Numbered from the stretch's first letter, positions 6,826 through 17,018 are shown. The stretch: DNA of 52,421 bases from Chlamydiota bacterium (GCA_013287915.1 JABDCX010000014.1:1-52421), one strand, 5' to 3'. Notes: a model not told the origin generated them from the letters alone. Translations and numbers: made by a program.

Positions 6826-7689
6826 TTAGAGAGGCTGTTGATGATCTGGAGGGGTCTCTGTAGGCTCAGTTGCATGCGAGAGCGATTCGTTGTCGAAAAA
6901 CCCTTGCTTCTTGCGTTGTTGGTAGATGGTCTCCTCTTCTTCTGGAGTCATCTCATAGCTGCCATACTCAGGTTGGTTCAAAGGCACTGAGGGTGGCGCT
7001 TCGGCTCCTTCGGGTGCGGATGGACGTTTATCTTCTTTTGAATAAAACGCATCTTTGTAGGTGTCTCTGTACTGTGCAATGGTCTCGGAGATGAGGCGAG
7101 GAGGTGGCGGTAACAGGGCGTTCAAGATGGATGTCGTGACGACTTGTTGTGCCAGAGAAGATGATTCTTGCCCGGCGCCTTCTTCTGTGCCTGCGCCCTC
7201 TTTTGATTCCGGCTCAGCTCCACCTGTTGTTTCTACACCGTCTTCACGCCCGCGTCTTCTGCGCACATTGCGACGTCGATCGCGCCGTTTATCGCCGCGA
7301 TCTCCTTCGGCTGATGATGCACCGGCCTCGGTTGAAGCTGGTTCTGGCTCGGCTCTTTGACGCACTGGCTCGGGGTGTGGTTCGCGGTGGGATGAGCGCA
7401 TCGATCCTTCCCTTCCGCCAGCAATCTTGATGGAGCGATCGATTCCCACATTTTTTAGCACCATGCGAGGCTCTCTCACTTCGACGATTTCGTAATCGCT
7501 TACGGGAACGAGAAAGGTCTTTGGCCTTTCTAGCGATCGAAAGAAAAGGGCGCTTCCAAACGAAACGACCTGAACAGCATCGACAAAGAATTCCTCTTGG
7601 CCCGATGTGTTGCTGCTTCTTACGACTAATTTACAACCCTCTTTTGGGGTGATTACTGTTTCTATAATTGGTTCTCGAGTAAAATCCAC
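6826..7689 (-). CDS. Conserved chlamydial protein of unknown function, downstream of gapA
   Basis: 287 residues of unknown function. Residues 1-90 look like a folded domain rich in beta strand (VITPKEGCKLVVRSSN, LVPVSDYEIVEVREPRMVL). Residues ~95-180 are low complexity with an arginine cluster (RRDRRRNVRRRRGR), and the rest is acidic and Pro/Glu-rich. The Arg-rich patch could bind RNA or nucleic acid, but that is a guess. From memory, C. trachomatis carries a hypothetical gene (CT504) at this place beside gapA (CT505), and position is the only basis for that link. The gap to gapA is 72 bp. A terminator follows at 6782. Confidence 0.75.
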   Translation of the reverse strand: MDFTREPIIETVITPKEGCKLVVRSSNTSGQEEFFVDAVQVVSFGSALFFRSLERPKTFLVPVSDYEIVEVREPRMVLKNVGIDRSIKIAGGREGSMRSSHREPHPEPVRQRAEPEPASTEAGASSAEGDRGDKRRDRRRNVRRRRGREDGVETTGGAEPESKEGAGTEEGAGQESSSLAQQVVTTSILNALLPPPPRLISETIAQYRDTYKDAFYSKEDKRPSAPEGAEAPPSVPLNQPEYGSYEMTPEEEETIYQQRKKQGFFDNESLSHATEPTETPPDHQQPL

Positions 7690-7761
7690 TGGTATCTTCC
7701 ATTGTTAAAAGTTCAAAAACTGTAACGTGGATCTTAGCGAATTGGAGACGAACTTTTCCCT

Positions 7762-8790
7762 TTACCGGTGCATGGCAACAGCTGCATTCTCATGCGCTGC
7801 CATATACTCGAGTAGGTCGATAACCCGACAGGCGTAGCCCATCTCGTTGTCGTACCAGGCAATGATCTTATAAAACCTATCGTTTAAAGCAATACCGGCA
7901 TCTTTATCAAAGATGGCGGAATAGGTGCTGCTGATAAAGTCTGAAGATACAAGTTGTTCGTCGCAATAAGCCAAGATTCCCTTCATTGGGCCATTAGCGG
8001 CCCGTTCCATCATTTGGCAAATCTCTTCATAAGTAGTTGGTTTACTTAACCGCACGGTCAAATCGACAACTGACACGTCGGCTGTTGGCACGCGAAGCGC
8101 CATACCCGTTAATTTTCCTTTCACTTCGGGAATACACATCCCGACTGCTTTAGCGGCACCTGTAGATGCCGGAATAATGTTTTGACTTGCGCCTCGCCCG
8201 CCCCTCCAGTCTTTCTTGGAAGGACCATCGACTATGGGTTGTGTAGCTGTCACTGAATGAACTGTTGTCATCAATCCCTCTTCGATCCCAAAATTGTCTA
8301 GCAATATCTTGGTGATGGGCGCCAGACAATTGGTCGTACAAGAGGCATTAGAGACGATAAAATCTTTCGAGGGATCGTATTTTTCGTGGTTCACGCCCAT
8401 GACAAATGTAGGAATTTCCCCTTTGGCAGGTGCTGAAATGAGCACCCGCTTAGCTCCAGCTGTGAGGTGTTTGGAGGCCTCTTCAACTGAAGTAAAAAGT
8501 CCTGTCGACTCGATGACATAGTCAACTTTCAATTGTTTCCACGGAAGCTTTCCTGGATCCTTCTCACACAAAACGTGGGTACTTTTTCCATTGACGACGA
8601 GCGTCTGCCCTTCAGCTCTGATATCCGCTGAGCACGTTCCATGCGTAGAGTCGTATTTTAAGAGATAAGCCAAGTTATCTGCAGGAACGACGTCATTGAT
8701 CGCAACGATGTTGAGGCGTGGATTGCCGATTGCATGGCGAAATGCCAATCTGCCAATCCTTCCAAAACCGTTAATTGCGACGTTGATCAT
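7762..8790 (-). CDS. gapA: Glyceraldehyde-3-phosphate dehydrogenase
   Basis: 342 residues, normal for the class I enzyme, which oxidises glyceraldehyde-3-phosphate with NAD to 1,3-bisphosphoglycerate in glycolysis. The N-terminal Rossmann motif [13 protein letters not shown], the catalytic Cys in [11 protein letters not shown], and [12 protein letters not shown] near the C-terminus are diagnostic. It is downstream of rplQ, separated by a strong terminator at 8841, so it probably has its own promoter or depends on read-through. Confidence 0.98.
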   Translation of the reverse strand: MINVAINGFGRIGRLAFRHAIGNPRLNIVAINDVVPADNLAYLLKYDSTHGTCSADIRAEGQTLVVNGKSTHVLCEKDPGKLPWKQLKVDYVIESTGLFTSVEEASKHLTAGAKRVLISAPAKGEIPTFVMGVNHEKYDPSKDFIVSNASCTTNCLAPITKILLDNFGIEEGLMTTVHSVTATQPIVDGPSKKDWRGGRGASQNIIPASTGAAKAVGMCIPEVKGKLTGMALRVPTADVSVVDLTVRLSKPTTYEEICQMMERAANGPMKGILAYCDEQLVSSDFISSTYSAIFDKDAGIALNDRFYKIIAWYDNEMGYACRVIDLLEYMAAHENAAVAMHR

Positions 8791-8840
8791 AAAAGTCCCT
8801 ACAAAAATGGATTTTAATCCTAAGCCAAGTTTAAGTAAAG

Positions 8841-8886
8841 AAAAAAAAAGAGTTGAGTGTTAACAAATGCCAACCCTCAACTCTTT
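8841..8886 (-). terminator. Terminator of the ribosomal/rpoA operon
   Basis: Leftward: AAAGAGTTGAG paired with CTCAACTCTTT (11 bp), followed by an unbroken run of nine T. It starts 20 bp past the rplQ stop, and should end the long ribosomal transcript before gapA. Confidence 0.88.
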
Positions 8887-8905
8887 GAATTTATACAGGT
8901 TATAA

Positions 8906-9334
8906 CTAAGCACTTAGGTATTCAATCACACAGGTCTGTGCGTTGTCGCCTTGGCGTTTCTTGCTCCGGATAATGCGCGTGTAACCGCCATTGCGGGTCC
9001 CAAATCGCTTACCAAGCGTTTCAAAAAGTTTATCAACCACTTGGCGGTCGGTATTGTATGCAGACGTATCCCCTGCTTTGACGGCGCGCTTCTCTTTATC
9101 TGTCAATGCATTGAATTGAATCATCAAAGAGGCGATCGCTTGTCTTCTAGCTGCTAAAGTATTTTTCTTTGCCAGCGTGATCATCCGCTCAGCATAGCCT
9201 CTTAGCGCTTTTGCTTTAGGAAGCGTCGTCGTGATGCGCTCGTGCTCGATCAATGCTTTTAGCATATTTGCAAACAAGCATCTGCGGTGCGATGACGTCC
9301 GGTTGAGTTTAACTGTTTTATTTAAATGTCTCAT
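8906..9334 (-). CDS. rplQ: 50S ribosomal protein L17
   Basis: 142 residues. The start [24 protein letters not shown] is typical of L17, which sits near the exit tunnel of the large subunit. The C-terminal extension past residue ~118 ([21 protein letters not shown]) is ordinary in chlamydiae. It begins 12 bp after rpoA, is the last gene of the alpha-type block, and is followed by a T-run terminator. Confidence 0.97.
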   Translation of the reverse strand: MRHLNKTVKLNRTSSHRRCLFANMLKALIEHERITTTLPKAKALRGYAERMITLAKKNTLAARRQAIASLMIQFNALTDKEKRAVKAGDTSAYNTDRQVVDKLFETLGKRFGTRNGGYTRIIRSKKRQGDNAQTCVIEYLSA

Positions 9335-9346
9335 ATGACGCCCCTT

Positions 9347-10495
9347 CTATTCCTCATCTTCAATTTGATTTTCTTTTTGCTCTTTCTCGCGGTTATCTCT
9401 TTCCTTGCGGCTCTTCTTCAATTCGCTGTACTCTCTGACCCGCTCCTTAGCATTGTCGCCATCGATCCCATAGCGGCTAAGATCCATCCCTAGGTGGAGT
9501 CCCATTTCTTGAAGCTTCGCTTTGATTTCGTTGAGAGATTTCTTTCCAAAATTGCGGAATTCGAGCATGCGGCGCTCAGGGATCGAAACGAGTTCAGCGA
9601 TTGTTTCGATATTTGCCCCGCTTAAGCAATTGGTCGAACGCACAGAAAGTTCGATCTCATCGATGCGGAGGCAGAGTTTTTCCATCATCTCATCTTCGTT
9701 CTCATCGCCTTCCATGGCCTCTTCGTCGAAATTGATATTTTCAGCATCGAGTTTATTGAACACATCGAAGTGCTTAAGTCCGATCTGAGCTGCAAACTTC
9801 ATCGCTTCAACTGGAGTGACTCGTCCATCGGTTGTCACTTCGAAAATGAGTTTGTCAAAGTCGGTGTCTTGGCCAACGCGTGTATTTTCAACGTAGTAAT
9901 TCACAATGCGCACGGGCGAGTAAGAGGAGTCGATCAAGATCTCGTCCGATGTTTTATCGCGCACGACGTGTCTTTCAGAAGGAACATATCCTCTTCCAAT
10001 CGACACTCTTAAGTCGATCTGTTTCTTCATCGGCTTTGTTACCGTGAAGAGGTGCAGATCGGGGTTCACCACTTCGAAATTCGAGTCTTTAATCACGTCG
10101 CCTAAAGTCACTTCACACTGCCCTTTGCCCTTGTCGATATCTTCTCGCGTGACATTCAAGTTCGTCGTAATGGTGCGGAGTTCTTTTGTAGAGAAAGAAT
10201 CATCGCTGACCAATTTACGCAAAAGAGCGCCTTTAAAGTTCAAGATGATGTTAGTCATGTCTTCCACGACGCCATCAATCCCCATGTATTCGTGTGGAAC
10301 GCCTTCGATGCGAACTGAAACAATCGCAGGGGCTTCCAGAGTAGACAACATCATACGACGCATCGAATTCCCTAAGGTGTGCCCAAACCCTCTTTCGAAT
10401 GCCTCGACGATAAAACGGGAAAACGTTTGTGTCGCCGAATCTTTGTCGATCACAATTTTGCTCGGCATTTCAAATTTGCCATATCTGAGAGTCAT
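9347..10495 (-). CDS. rpoA: RNA polymerase alpha subunit
   Basis: 382 residues. The N-terminal domain (FERGFGHTLGNSMRRMMLS, the dimer interface) nucleates core polymerase assembly. The C-terminal domain has LSVRSTNCLSGANIETIAELV and FGKKSLNEIKAKL, the helix-hairpin-helix region that touches UP elements and activators. The tail after ~350 is highly charged (KERDNREKEQKENQ) and longer than in E. coli. It lies 36 bp after rpsK and 12 bp before rplQ. Confidence 0.98.
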   Translation of the reverse strand: MTLRYGKFEMPSKIVIDKDSATQTFSRFIVEAFERGFGHTLGNSMRRMMLSTLEAPAIVSVRIEGVPHEYMGIDGVVEDMTNIILNFKGALLRKLVSDDSFSTKELRTITTNLNVTREDIDKGKGQCEVTLGDVIKDSNFEVVNPDLHLFTVTKPMKKQIDLRVSIGRGYVPSERHVVRDKTSDEILIDSSYSPVRIVNYYVENTRVGQDTDFDKLIFEVTTDGRVTPVEAMKFAAQIGLKHFDVFNKLDAENINFDEEAMEGDENEDEMMEKLCLRIDEIELSVRSTNCLSGANIETIAELVSIPERRMLEFRNFGKKSLNEIKAKLQEMGLHLGMDLSRYGIDGDNAKERVREYSELKKSRKERDNREKEQKENQIEDEE

Positions 10496-10531
10496 TGATG
10501 TTTCTCCTACACTTGTGAAAGGTTTATTGCG

Positions 10532-10942
10532 TTACACGCGGCGTCGCTTGCGCGGTCTGCATCCATTGTGCGGAACAGGTGTTGTGTCGCGGATCGCCAA
10601 AATATTGAGCCCTGCGCTTTGTAAGCCACGCACTGCTGATTCTCTGCCTGCACCAGGCCCACGCAAATTCACTTCGATCTCTCGCATGCCTGCACCCATT
10701 GCTACTTTTCCGGCATCTTGCGCAGCCATTGTAGCAGCATAAGCGGACGATTTGCGGGAACCTGAAAAGTTCACTTTCCCTGCGGATGACCACGAAATGA
10801 CTCGCCCTGCTGGATCGGTAATCGCGATGATTGTGTTATTGAAGGTTGCCTTTACATGCGCGATTCCTGAGTGGACCGCTTGGCTCGCCTTCTTCTTTAC
10901 TTTAACGACTTTTTTTGCTGGCTCTGGTTGTTTAGTAGTCAA
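10532..10942 (-). CDS. rpsK: 30S ribosomal protein S11
   Basis: 136 residues. The core has [18 protein letters not shown] and ends [13 protein letters not shown], the standard S11 tail on the 30S platform beside the mRNA exit. The first ~20 residues form a Lys-rich extension. It lies 18 bp after rpsM. Confidence 0.97.
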   Translation of the reverse strand: MTTKQPEPAKKVVKVKKKASQAVHSGIAHVKATFNNTIIAITDPAGRVISWSSAGKVNFSGSRKSSAYAATMAAQDAGKVAMGAGMREIEVNLRGPGAGRESAVRGLQSAGLNILAIRDTTPVPHNGCRPRKRRRV

Positions 10943-10960
10943 GGTTTAGTACTCCTAAGG

Positions 10961-11329
10961 TTATTTCTTCTTATTCGCAATCGTTTTTCTTCGCCCTTTT
11001 CTGGTGCGGGAATTCGTACGGGTACGTTGTCCGCGTACGGGCAGTCCGCTGCGATGGCGCAATCCACGATAGCAGTGAATGTTGACCATACGTTTAATAT
11101 TGTTCTGAACTTGACGTCTTAAGTCCCCTTCAACGACATATTCATCCTGAAGCAATGCGTTGATACGCGCAATGTCGTCTTGGGTCAGTTTGACAGCTCT
11201 CATGTCGGGATTCAATCCAAGTCTTGCAATGATCTGGTTGGACAAATGGCGTCCAACTCCAAAGATATAAGTCAGGCTGATTTCCAACCGTTTGTTGTCG
11301 GGTATGTCGATACCGATTATTCGTGGCAT
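10961..11329 (-). CDS. rpsM: 30S ribosomal protein S13
   Basis: 122 residues. [20 protein letters not shown] and [19 protein letters not shown] are S13 signatures; the protein sits in the 30S head and contacts the P-site tRNA and S19. It lies 88 bp after secY. No rpmJ is found in this gap; L36 lies at 49556. Confidence 0.97.
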   Translation of the reverse strand: MPRIIGIDIPDNKRLEISLTYIFGVGRHLSNQIIARLGLNPDMRAVKLTQDDIARINALLQDEYVVEGDLRRQVQNNIKRMVNIHCYRGLRHRSGLPVRGQRTRTNSRTRKGRRKTIANKKK

Positions 11330-11417
11330 TCTATGACTCCTACATTATTCGTCAGGTTATTCTACCAAAAGTTATCATTACTTTTCAAGAGCCTTGTGAG
11401 GCTGTTGCAAAATTCTT

Positions 11418-12788
11418 TTAACGGCCTCGCACCTTGCCGCTTTTCATGAACCCATCATACCTTTTCATCAAAAGGTGGGATTCGACTTGTTTCATCGTGT
11501 CCAAAACAACACCCACGAGGATCAACAACGCTGTTCCCCCGAAAAAGTAACTAATTGTTTGAGGCACACCTAAAAAATGTCCTACCATGGTCGGCAAGAT
11601 GGCCAACAAGGCCAAAAACACGGCACCGATCAAGGTAATGCTATTCATGGAGTGCTCCAGATAGTCTTGCGTGGGCTTGCCCTGGCGGACTCCTGGGATA
11701 AAAGCCCCATTCTTTTTCATGTCGGAAGCGATCTGATCAGGACGGAACTGGGTGGCTGTCCAGAAATAGGTAAAGAGAATGATCAAAACGACGTAAAACA
11801 CTAAATGCAGCGAGCTTCCAGGCGAAAGCCACAACGCAATGTCGCCAAGCCAGTTTCCACGGCCTACAAAGGTCCCTAAAGTCGCTGGGAACATCAACAA
11901 GGCTGAGGCAAAAATGACCGGAACAACCCCCGCATAGTTCACTTTAAGCGGTATATAGGAGGTCCCCCCTTGCGTTTCTCGCATCCCAACGACGCGGCGG
12001 GCATGCTGAAGCGGAATCCGTCGGTATCCTTGAATGATCATAATGGTGGCAATCGTCACAGCGACAAATAGCGCGGCCAACACCAAAATCGACGTAAAGG
12101 CCATTTGTCCAGGTTCTTGAGAGTCGAGGTTCAGCTGCTGGAAAATCAAGCCAAAAGCAGTAGGAATCTGTGAGAGAATGCCTATGGTGATGATCAAGCT
12201 CATCCCATTTCCAATCCCTTTGTCGGTAATTTGCTCCCCAATCCACATCAAAAACATCGTTCCGGTCGTCATCGTTGAAACGATAATCATGTAAAAGAGC
12301 CAAGGAAAACCGGCAATCTGTACATCGAGCAATTCGCCTGCGACAATTCCAGGGTGCGAAATATTGATCTGAAGGGCGTACTTAGCAAAGAGTGCGGCTT
12401 GGATAATGGAGAGTCCAACGGTCAGGTAGCGCGTGTACTTGTTCATTTTGCGCCGGCCTTGCTCACTGTTCTCTTTAATCTCGCGTTGGAAAGAGGGCCA
12501 AATCGCCACGACGAGCTGCATGATGATCGAGGCAGAGATGTAAGGGACAACCCCGAGTGCGATCACTGTCATCTGGGAAAATGCACCGCCAGAGAAAATG
12601 TCGACCATCTGAAACAAGTTTTGCCCGCCGCCTGTCGCATGTCTGAAAAAGCTGACGGCAATTTCACCATTAATGCCGGGTACAGGAATGAATCCGCCAA
12701 CGCGGCACACGATCAACATGAGCAGCGTGAAGACGATTTTCGACCAAAGCTCAGGTACTTGAGCAATCCGCGCAATTTGCTTCAGCAT
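11418..12788 (-). CDS. secY: Preprotein translocase subunit SecY
   Basis: 456 residues with ten predictable membrane segments. Diagnostic parts are the N-terminal [29 protein letters not shown] and the cytosolic loop [10 protein letters not shown]. SecY forms the protein-conducting channel with SecE and SecG in the inner membrane. It lies in the usual place after rplO, with 31 bp between. Confidence 0.98.
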   Translation of the reverse strand: MLKQIARIAQVPELWSKIVFTLLMLIVCRVGGFIPVPGINGEIAVSFFRHATGGGQNLFQMVDIFSGGAFSQMTVIALGVVPYISASIIMQLVVAIWPSFQREIKENSEQGRRKMNKYTRYLTVGLSIIQAALFAKYALQINISHPGIVAGELLDVQIAGFPWLFYMIIVSTMTTGTMFLMWIGEQITDKGIGNGMSLIITIGILSQIPTAFGLIFQQLNLDSQEPGQMAFTSILVLAALFVAVTIATIMIIQGYRRIPLQHARRVVGMRETQGGTSYIPLKVNYAGVVPVIFASALLMFPATLGTFVGRGNWLGDIALWLSPGSSLHLVFYVVLIILFTYFWTATQFRPDQIASDMKKNGAFIPGVRQGKPTQDYLEHSMNSITLIGAVFLALLAILPTMVGHFLGVPQTISYFFGGTALLILVGVVLDTMKQVESHLLMKRYDGFMKSGKVRGR

Positions 12789-12819
12789 AATGAGTGTGAG
12801 CTCCTTTCCCTAACGTAAG

Positions 12820-13278
12820 TTACTTTTGGATCACTTCAAAGTGGATTTTTGCTTGCTGGAGTTTTTCTTCTGCAGACTTCGTAAACGCGTTCGCTTGGAT
12901 CTTCACCTTTTTTGTGAGCTCGCCATTGCCAAGGATCTTCACGCGTGCGTGGCAATCATCGGTATACCCTTTTTCAAAAAGAGTTTTGGCGTTCACGGTT
13001 TCATGATCAGCAAACATGTCATGGATCTGATCGAGATTGATCGTTTCGTAGCGTTCAGTAAATACTTTGTTGTTAAATCCTCTGAAAGGGATCTTCATAA
13101 ACATTCTGAACTGACCGCCTTCATAGGTATGACGGCGCTTATAACCAGAACGCGATCCGGCTCCCTTCTCGCCTCTGCCACATGTTTTTCCCAAGCCAGA
13201 ACCAAGTCCACGCCCAACGCGCTTCACATTCTTTTTTGGTCTGGATGTATTTTTTAGAGTTGCAAGTGTGGTCACCAT
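12820..13278 (-). CDS. rplO: 50S ribosomal protein L15
   Basis: 152 residues. RPKKNVKRVGRGLGSGLGKTCGRGEKGAGSR is not far from the canonical L15 N-terminal RNA-binding stretch, and GGQFRMFMKIPFRGFNN follows. It starts 2 bp after rpsE. There is no rpmD (L30) between rpsE and rplO. Confidence 0.97.
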   Translation of the reverse strand: MVTTLATLKNTSRPKKNVKRVGRGLGSGLGKTCGRGEKGAGSRSGYKRRHTYEGGQFRMFMKIPFRGFNNKVFTERYETINLDQIHDMFADHETVNAKTLFEKGYTDDCHARVKILGNGELTKKVKIQANAFTKSAEEKLQQAKIHFEVIQK

Positions 13279-13280
13279 GA

Positions 13281-13775
13281 TTATGCGCCCCTCATTTGTT
13301 TAATCTGATCTCTGCTCAACAACATTTCCAGAGCTTTAAAAACGGCCTTGACGATGTTGATTGGATTGCTCGCTCCGAGACTCTTGGCCATCACGTCTTT
13401 TATACCTGCCATTTCCAAAACAGCGCGCACCTTGGAACCCGCAACCACACCAGCGCCTGGAGGGGCTGGCTTAATCAATACGTGGGCGCCATCCCAATGC
13501 GCTTCAACTTCATGAGGCACTGTGTTGCCATTTAGTGGGTAAGAATTTACGTTTTTTCGAGCGGCTTCTCCCCCCTTTCTGATGGCATCGGTGAGCTCAT
13601 TTGCCTTGGCAAACCCATACCCAACGCGGCCTTTCCCATCGCCCACTAAAATCAGCGCTGAAAAGCTAAACTTTCGTCCACCGCTTACAACTTTAGAGCA
13701 ACGGTTGACAAACAGCACCTTTTCAACCATTTCTTGGTCGACTTTGTCTTTTTTGGAATTTTTAGACTTATTCAT
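13281..13775 (-). CDS. rpsE: 30S ribosomal protein S5
   Basis: 164 residues. VEKVLFVNRCSKVVSGGRKFSFSAL opens the double-stranded RNA-binding domain, and PAPPGAGVVAGSKVRAVLEMAG is the C-terminal domain. S5 lines the mRNA entry site and affects decoding accuracy. It lies 17 bp after rplR. Confidence 0.97.
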   Translation of the reverse strand: MNKSKNSKKDKVDQEMVEKVLFVNRCSKVVSGGRKFSFSALILVGDGKGRVGYGFAKANELTDAIRKGGEAARKNVNSYPLNGNTVPHEVEAHWDGAHVLIKPAPPGAGVVAGSKVRAVLEMAGIKDVMAKSLGASNPINIVKAVFKALEMLLSRDQIKQMRGA

Positions 13776-13792
13776 TTGATCCCTATGTTTAT

Positions 13793-14164
13793 TTAAAACT
13801 TCAACCCAGCAGATCGCGCGCTATCTGCGAGTGCAGCTAATATTCCGTGGTACTTAAATGGCCCGCGGTCGAAAACGACTTCGCGTACATTCTTTTCGAT
13901 CGCAAGGGCTGCAATCTTTTCGCCTAACTTAGCAGCAGATTCTTTATTTCTTTTGTTGAACTCTGTATTGCGAAATTCTTTGGCAAAAGTCGCTGTCGAA
14001 GCCAATGTTTTTCCTTCATCATCATTGATCAGCTGCACGTGGATGTGCTTATTGCTTTTCACGACCGAAAGCCTTGGCTTTGCCATAGTTCCGCGTAGCT
14101 TCTTTCGCGTGCGGAAAGCACGCTTTTCTCTACGTTCATTCATCTTTGTAATTTCTGCTCTCAT
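13793..14164 (-). CDS. rplR: 50S ribosomal protein L18
   Basis: 123 residues. RPRLSVVKS-like text (KPRLSVVKSNKHIHVQLIND) and the C-terminal FDRGPFKYHGILAALADSAR identify L18, the 5S rRNA-binding protein of the central protuberance. The start at 14164 is supported by AAGGTGAGATC just upstream. It lies 17 bp after rplF. Confidence 0.96.
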   Translation of the reverse strand: MRAEITKMNERREKRAFRTRKKLRGTMAKPRLSVVKSNKHIHVQLINDDEGKTLASTATFAKEFRNTEFNKRNKESAAKLGEKIAALAIEKNVREVVFDRGPFKYHGILAALADSARSAGLKF

Positions 14165-14181
14165 GATCTCACCTTTAAATT

Positions 14182-14727
14182 TTACTTCTTAGCGGCAGCT
14201 GCCTTACCTGCTTTCTTACGGACGTATTCGCCAACATAGCGAATCCCTTTCCCTTGGTATGGCTCTGGTGGCTTTACAGCGCGGACAGAAGCTGCAAACT
14301 GACCAACCATCTGCTTGTCACTGCCATTGATGGTGATCGTCGTGTTCTTGTCTACTTTCACGTGGACACCATCTGGAATGCGCAAACGAGTTGGATGGGA
14401 AAAGCCTACCTGCAAATCGATCTCATGTCCTTGTACTGATGCTCGGTATCCAACCCCAATCATCTCCAACGTCCTTTCAAACCCTGTCGTTACGCCTAAA
14501 ATCAAATTTTGGATGATCGAGCGATACAACCCATGGTAGTTCCCTTCCTCTTTGTGCCCTTCTTCCAACGAAACGAGAATCTCGTTATCTTTGTGAGCGA
14601 CCGCAATCCCCGGAATGAGCTCATGCTTCAGTGAACCCTTTGGGCCTTTCACTGAAATCTCTTTCGCAGCGATTTTAACCTCCACTCCTTTAGGAACGGG
14701 AATCGGTAATTTTCCTTTGCGAGACAT
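14182..14727 (-). CDS. rplF: 50S ribosomal protein L6
   Basis: 181 residues, with two related alpha/beta domains. MSRKGKLPIPVPKGVEVKI opens it; the C-terminal signature PEPYQGKGIRYVGEYVRKKAGK is complete. L6 sits at the base of the L7/L12 stalk near the factor-binding site. It lies 36 bp after rpsH. Confidence 0.97.
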   Translation of the reverse strand: MSRKGKLPIPVPKGVEVKIAAKEISVKGPKGSLKHELIPGIAVAHKDNEILVSLEEGHKEEGNYHGLYRSIIQNLILGVTTGFERTLEMIGVGYRASVQGHEIDLQVGFSHPTRLRIPDGVHVKVDKNTTITINGSDKQMVGQFAASVRAVKPPEPYQGKGIRYVGEYVRKKAGKAAAAKK

Positions 14728-14763
14728 GTCAATTTCTCCTCATTAAATCATCAATTTATCAAA

Positions 14764-15168
14764 CTACCATACCAAACACAGGAGTTCTCCACCGAGCTGA
14801 TTTGCAGTGGCTTCTACGCCAGCTTTAATCCCTTTCGATGTGGATAGGATAGACAAACCAAAACCACCATAAAACTTCGGAATATCTTGGTGCCCAACAT
14901 ACATGCGCCGTCCTGGAGTAGACATCCGCTTGATCCCCTTGATCACGGGACGTCGCGTTTCCGTATATTTTAGGAATACACGCATTGTTCCGCGCTGATT
15001 GCTATCTTGTTTTACGAGAAAATTCTCGACAAAACCATATGCCTTCAGTATTTCCGCAATGTTTTCTTTGATACGGCTCCAGGGCACATCGACATAGCGC
15101 AGTTGTGCTTGGGTGGCATTTCGAATCCGGGTAAGGAAATCGGCGATTGGATCGCTAACTACTGCCAT
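14764..15168 (-). CDS. rpsH: 30S ribosomal protein S8
   Basis: 134 residues. DPIADFLTRIRNATQAQL at the start and GIKAGVEATANQLGGELLCLVW at the end are S8 features. S8 binds central-domain 16S rRNA and, in E. coli, represses the spc operon. It directly follows rplE (16 bp); rpsN, present here in many bacteria, is absent and found instead at 49707. Confidence 0.97.
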   Translation of the reverse strand: MAVVSDPIADFLTRIRNATQAQLRYVDVPWSRIKENIAEILKAYGFVENFLVKQDSNQRGTMRVFLKYTETRRPVIKGIKRMSTPGRRMYVGHQDIPKFYGGFGLSILSTSKGIKAGVEATANQLGGELLCLVW

Positions 15169-15184
15169 AAAATCATCTCCTTAA

Positions 15185-15742
15185 TTACGCTGCTACCATT
15201 ATCGGTAAATTCTTAAACGGAAGGCCTAATAATCTAAGCAATTCAACACACTCTTCATCAGTTGCTGCTGTGGTGACAAACGAGATGTGCATCCCTTGTG
15301 CTTTTTTCACCGCATCCAAATTGATATCGGGGAAAACCTGTTGGTCATCGATTCCTAATGTGTAATTGCCACGTCCATCACACTTGGATGGGAAACCTCT
15401 AAAGTCGCGAATTCTTGGACAGGCTAAATTAAAAAAGCGGTCCATAAACTCGTACATACGCGTGCCTCGCAAAGTCACCTTCAAACCGATTGCTTGCCCT
15501 TCTCTCAGCTTAAAGTTAGAAATGGCCTTCTTCGCTTTGGTCACAATGGGTTTTTGACCAGATAGTTGAGCCAGTTCATTAATGCAATCTTGCATCGCGT
15601 TTTTATCCTTTGAAGCTTCAGCAATGCCCATATTGATGACAATCTTCAAGAGCTTTGGCACTCTCATCGGATTTGGGTAATTGAACTTCTTTTGAAGCTC
15701 AGGCTTTACTTCTCCAAGATAGCGTTTTTTTAACCTAGACAT
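15185..15742 (-). CDS. rplE: 50S ribosomal protein L5
   Basis: 185 residues. [19 protein letters not shown] and [20 protein letters not shown] are L5 signatures. L5 binds 5S rRNA and forms an intersubunit bridge to S13. It begins 3 bp after rplX. Confidence 0.97.
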   Translation of the reverse strand: MSRLKKRYLGEVKPELQKKFNYPNPMRVPKLLKIVINMGIAEASKDKNAMQDCINELAQLSGQKPIVTKAKKAISNFKLREGQAIGLKVTLRGTRMYEFMDRFFNLACPRIRDFRGFPSKCDGRGNYTLGIDDQQVFPDINLDAVKKAQGMHISFVTTAATDEECVELLRLLGLPFKNLPIMVAA

Positions 15743-15745
15743 GTG

Positions 15746-16111
15746 TTACCCTACTGCTTTATGGGTTCTTATTGTTCTGTAAATAACGTCTTTGCCGTGC
15801 TCGTGGTAAACGAGGTTTTTCTTCTTATGCTTATCGGTCACGTGCATTTTCAACTTCAGCGGTTGTCCCGACTCGTTACAAACGACCAAGTTTGAGATGT
15901 TGATCGGCCTTTCCATTTCAACGATCCCGCCATTTGGCGTGTTTTGGCTCTTTTTCACGTGCTTTTTCTTCACATTCAAGCCCTGAACAACAGCTCCACT
16001 CCCGTGGATCGCCAACACTGTTCCTGTTTGGCCACGATGGTTCCCTGTGATCGCGAGGACTTTGTCCCCTTTCTTAATCTTTTTTGTCTTGTTTTCGAAT
16101 TTGTTCATCAT
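15746..16111 (-). CDS. rplX: 50S ribosomal protein L24
   Basis: 121 residues. The KOW motif region KKGDKVLAITGNHRGQTGTV and GGIVEMERPINISNL identify L24, an early assembly protein near the tunnel exit. The tail from residue ~85 (HVTDKHKKKNLVYHEHGKDV) is somewhat longer than in E. coli. It lies 19 bp after rplN. Confidence 0.96.
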   Translation of the reverse strand: MMNKFENKTKKIKKGDKVLAITGNHRGQTGTVLAIHGSGAVVQGLNVKKKHVKKSQNTPNGGIVEMERPINISNLVVCNESGQPLKLKMHVTDKHKKKNLVYHEHGKDVIYRTIRTHKAVG

Positions 16112-16130
16112 AACTTTGGATCCTACTAGT

Positions 16131-16499
16131 TTAAATGACCTCAGGCGCTAAAGAGGCAATTTTAAGAAAATCGCGGTCGCGCACTTCGCGAGCAACTGGA
16201 CCAAAAATACGGGTTCCACGCGGGTTATTCTTATCATCGATCAAAACGCAAGCGTTGGAATCGAAGCGAATCTTCGTCCCATCTGGGCGTCTGATGTAAC
16301 TCTTCGTGCGGACGATCACAGCTTTCACTACATCGCCTTTCTTAGCACTTCCATCGGGATCAGCTTCTTGGACAGAACAGACGATAATATCGCCTACGTA
16401 GGCGTAACGTCTCCTGGACCCACCTAAAACTTTGAAGCACTTTACCCGTTTAGCGCCGGTATTATCAGCGACTTTCAGCTTGGTTTCTTGTTGAATCAT
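16131..16499 (-). CDS. rplN: 50S ribosomal protein L14
   Basis: 122 residues. [21 protein letters not shown] opens it, and [28 protein letters not shown] closes it as in almost all bacterial L14. It contacts 16S rRNA in a bridge and is the docking site of RsfS. It lies 47 bp after rpsQ. Confidence 0.98.
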   Translation of the reverse strand: MIQQETKLKVADNTGAKRVKCFKVLGGSRRRYAYVGDIIVCSVQEADPDGSAKKGDVVKAVIVRTKSYIRRPDGTKIRFDSNACVLIDDKNNPRGTRIFGPVAREVRDRDFLKIASLAPEVI

Positions 16500-16546
16500 A
16501 TTAGTCTAACTCCGTGACTTCTTTCCGTCTTCCTGTAGCTTTTTCG

Positions 16547-16801
16547 TTACGCTTTCGCTACAACGCGCCATCTTTTTAATTTCGACAAGGGCCTTGTCTC
16601 TACAACGTCGACCACATCGCCAATGTTTAAATTGTTTTCGTCGGTGTGTGCATAAATCTTCTTTGCACGCTTAATGACTTTTCGGTATTGCGGGTGTTGC
16701 TGCGTTGTTTCCAGCTTTACAACAACCGTTTTATCCATTTTGTTAGAGACGACAACACCTTGTTGTCTCTTCCGCGTTAATGTTCGTGCGGTTTGATCCA
16801 T
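16547..16801 (-). CDS. rpsQ: 30S ribosomal protein S17
   Basis: 84 residues. [20 protein letters not shown] and [20 protein letters not shown] are S17 motifs. It is a primary 16S rRNA binder in the 5' domain. The start lies 5 bp after the rpmC stop. Confidence 0.96.
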   Translation of the reverse strand: MDQTARTLTRKRQQGVVVSNKMDKTVVVKLETTQQHPQYRKVIKRAKKIYAHTDENNLNIGDVVDVVETRPLSKLKRWRVVAKA

Positions 16802-16806
16802 CTAAA

Positions 16807-17007
16807 TTACTCTCCAAGTTGTTTTTCTTGCAGGATCGTCAACATTCTCGCCTGCTCTTTCTTATACTGTTTCAGCAAATGGGGCTTTTCAGCTTTCTTC
16901 GTCTGTTTTTTCTCATTAACCGTCTGAAAAATACGACCGCGCATCTCTTTCAATGCCGACTCTATCTCTAAAACAGACATATCTCTATATTGCGTTGCTT
17001 TTGACAT
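16807..17007 (-). CDS. rpmC: 50S ribosomal protein L29
   Basis: 66 residues, a two-helix protein. MSVLEIESALKEMRGRIFQTVNEKKQ and YKKEQARMLTILQEKQLGE match L29, which sits at the tunnel exit with L23. It is 11 bp after rplP. The middle is more Lys-rich than usual. Confidence 0.93.
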   Translation of the reverse strand: MSKATQYRDMSVLEIESALKEMRGRIFQTVNEKKQTKKAEKPHLLKQYKKEQARMLTILQEKQLGE

Positions 17008-17018
17008 AACCTTATCCT

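Noticed and set aside
10044-10742. 232-codon plus-strand frame across rpoA and rpsK
   Set aside because: Antisense shadow of two certain genes; no known protein features.
11330-11417. Expected rpmJ between secY and rpsM
   Set aside because: The 88-bp gap has no such frame; rpmJ was found at 49556.
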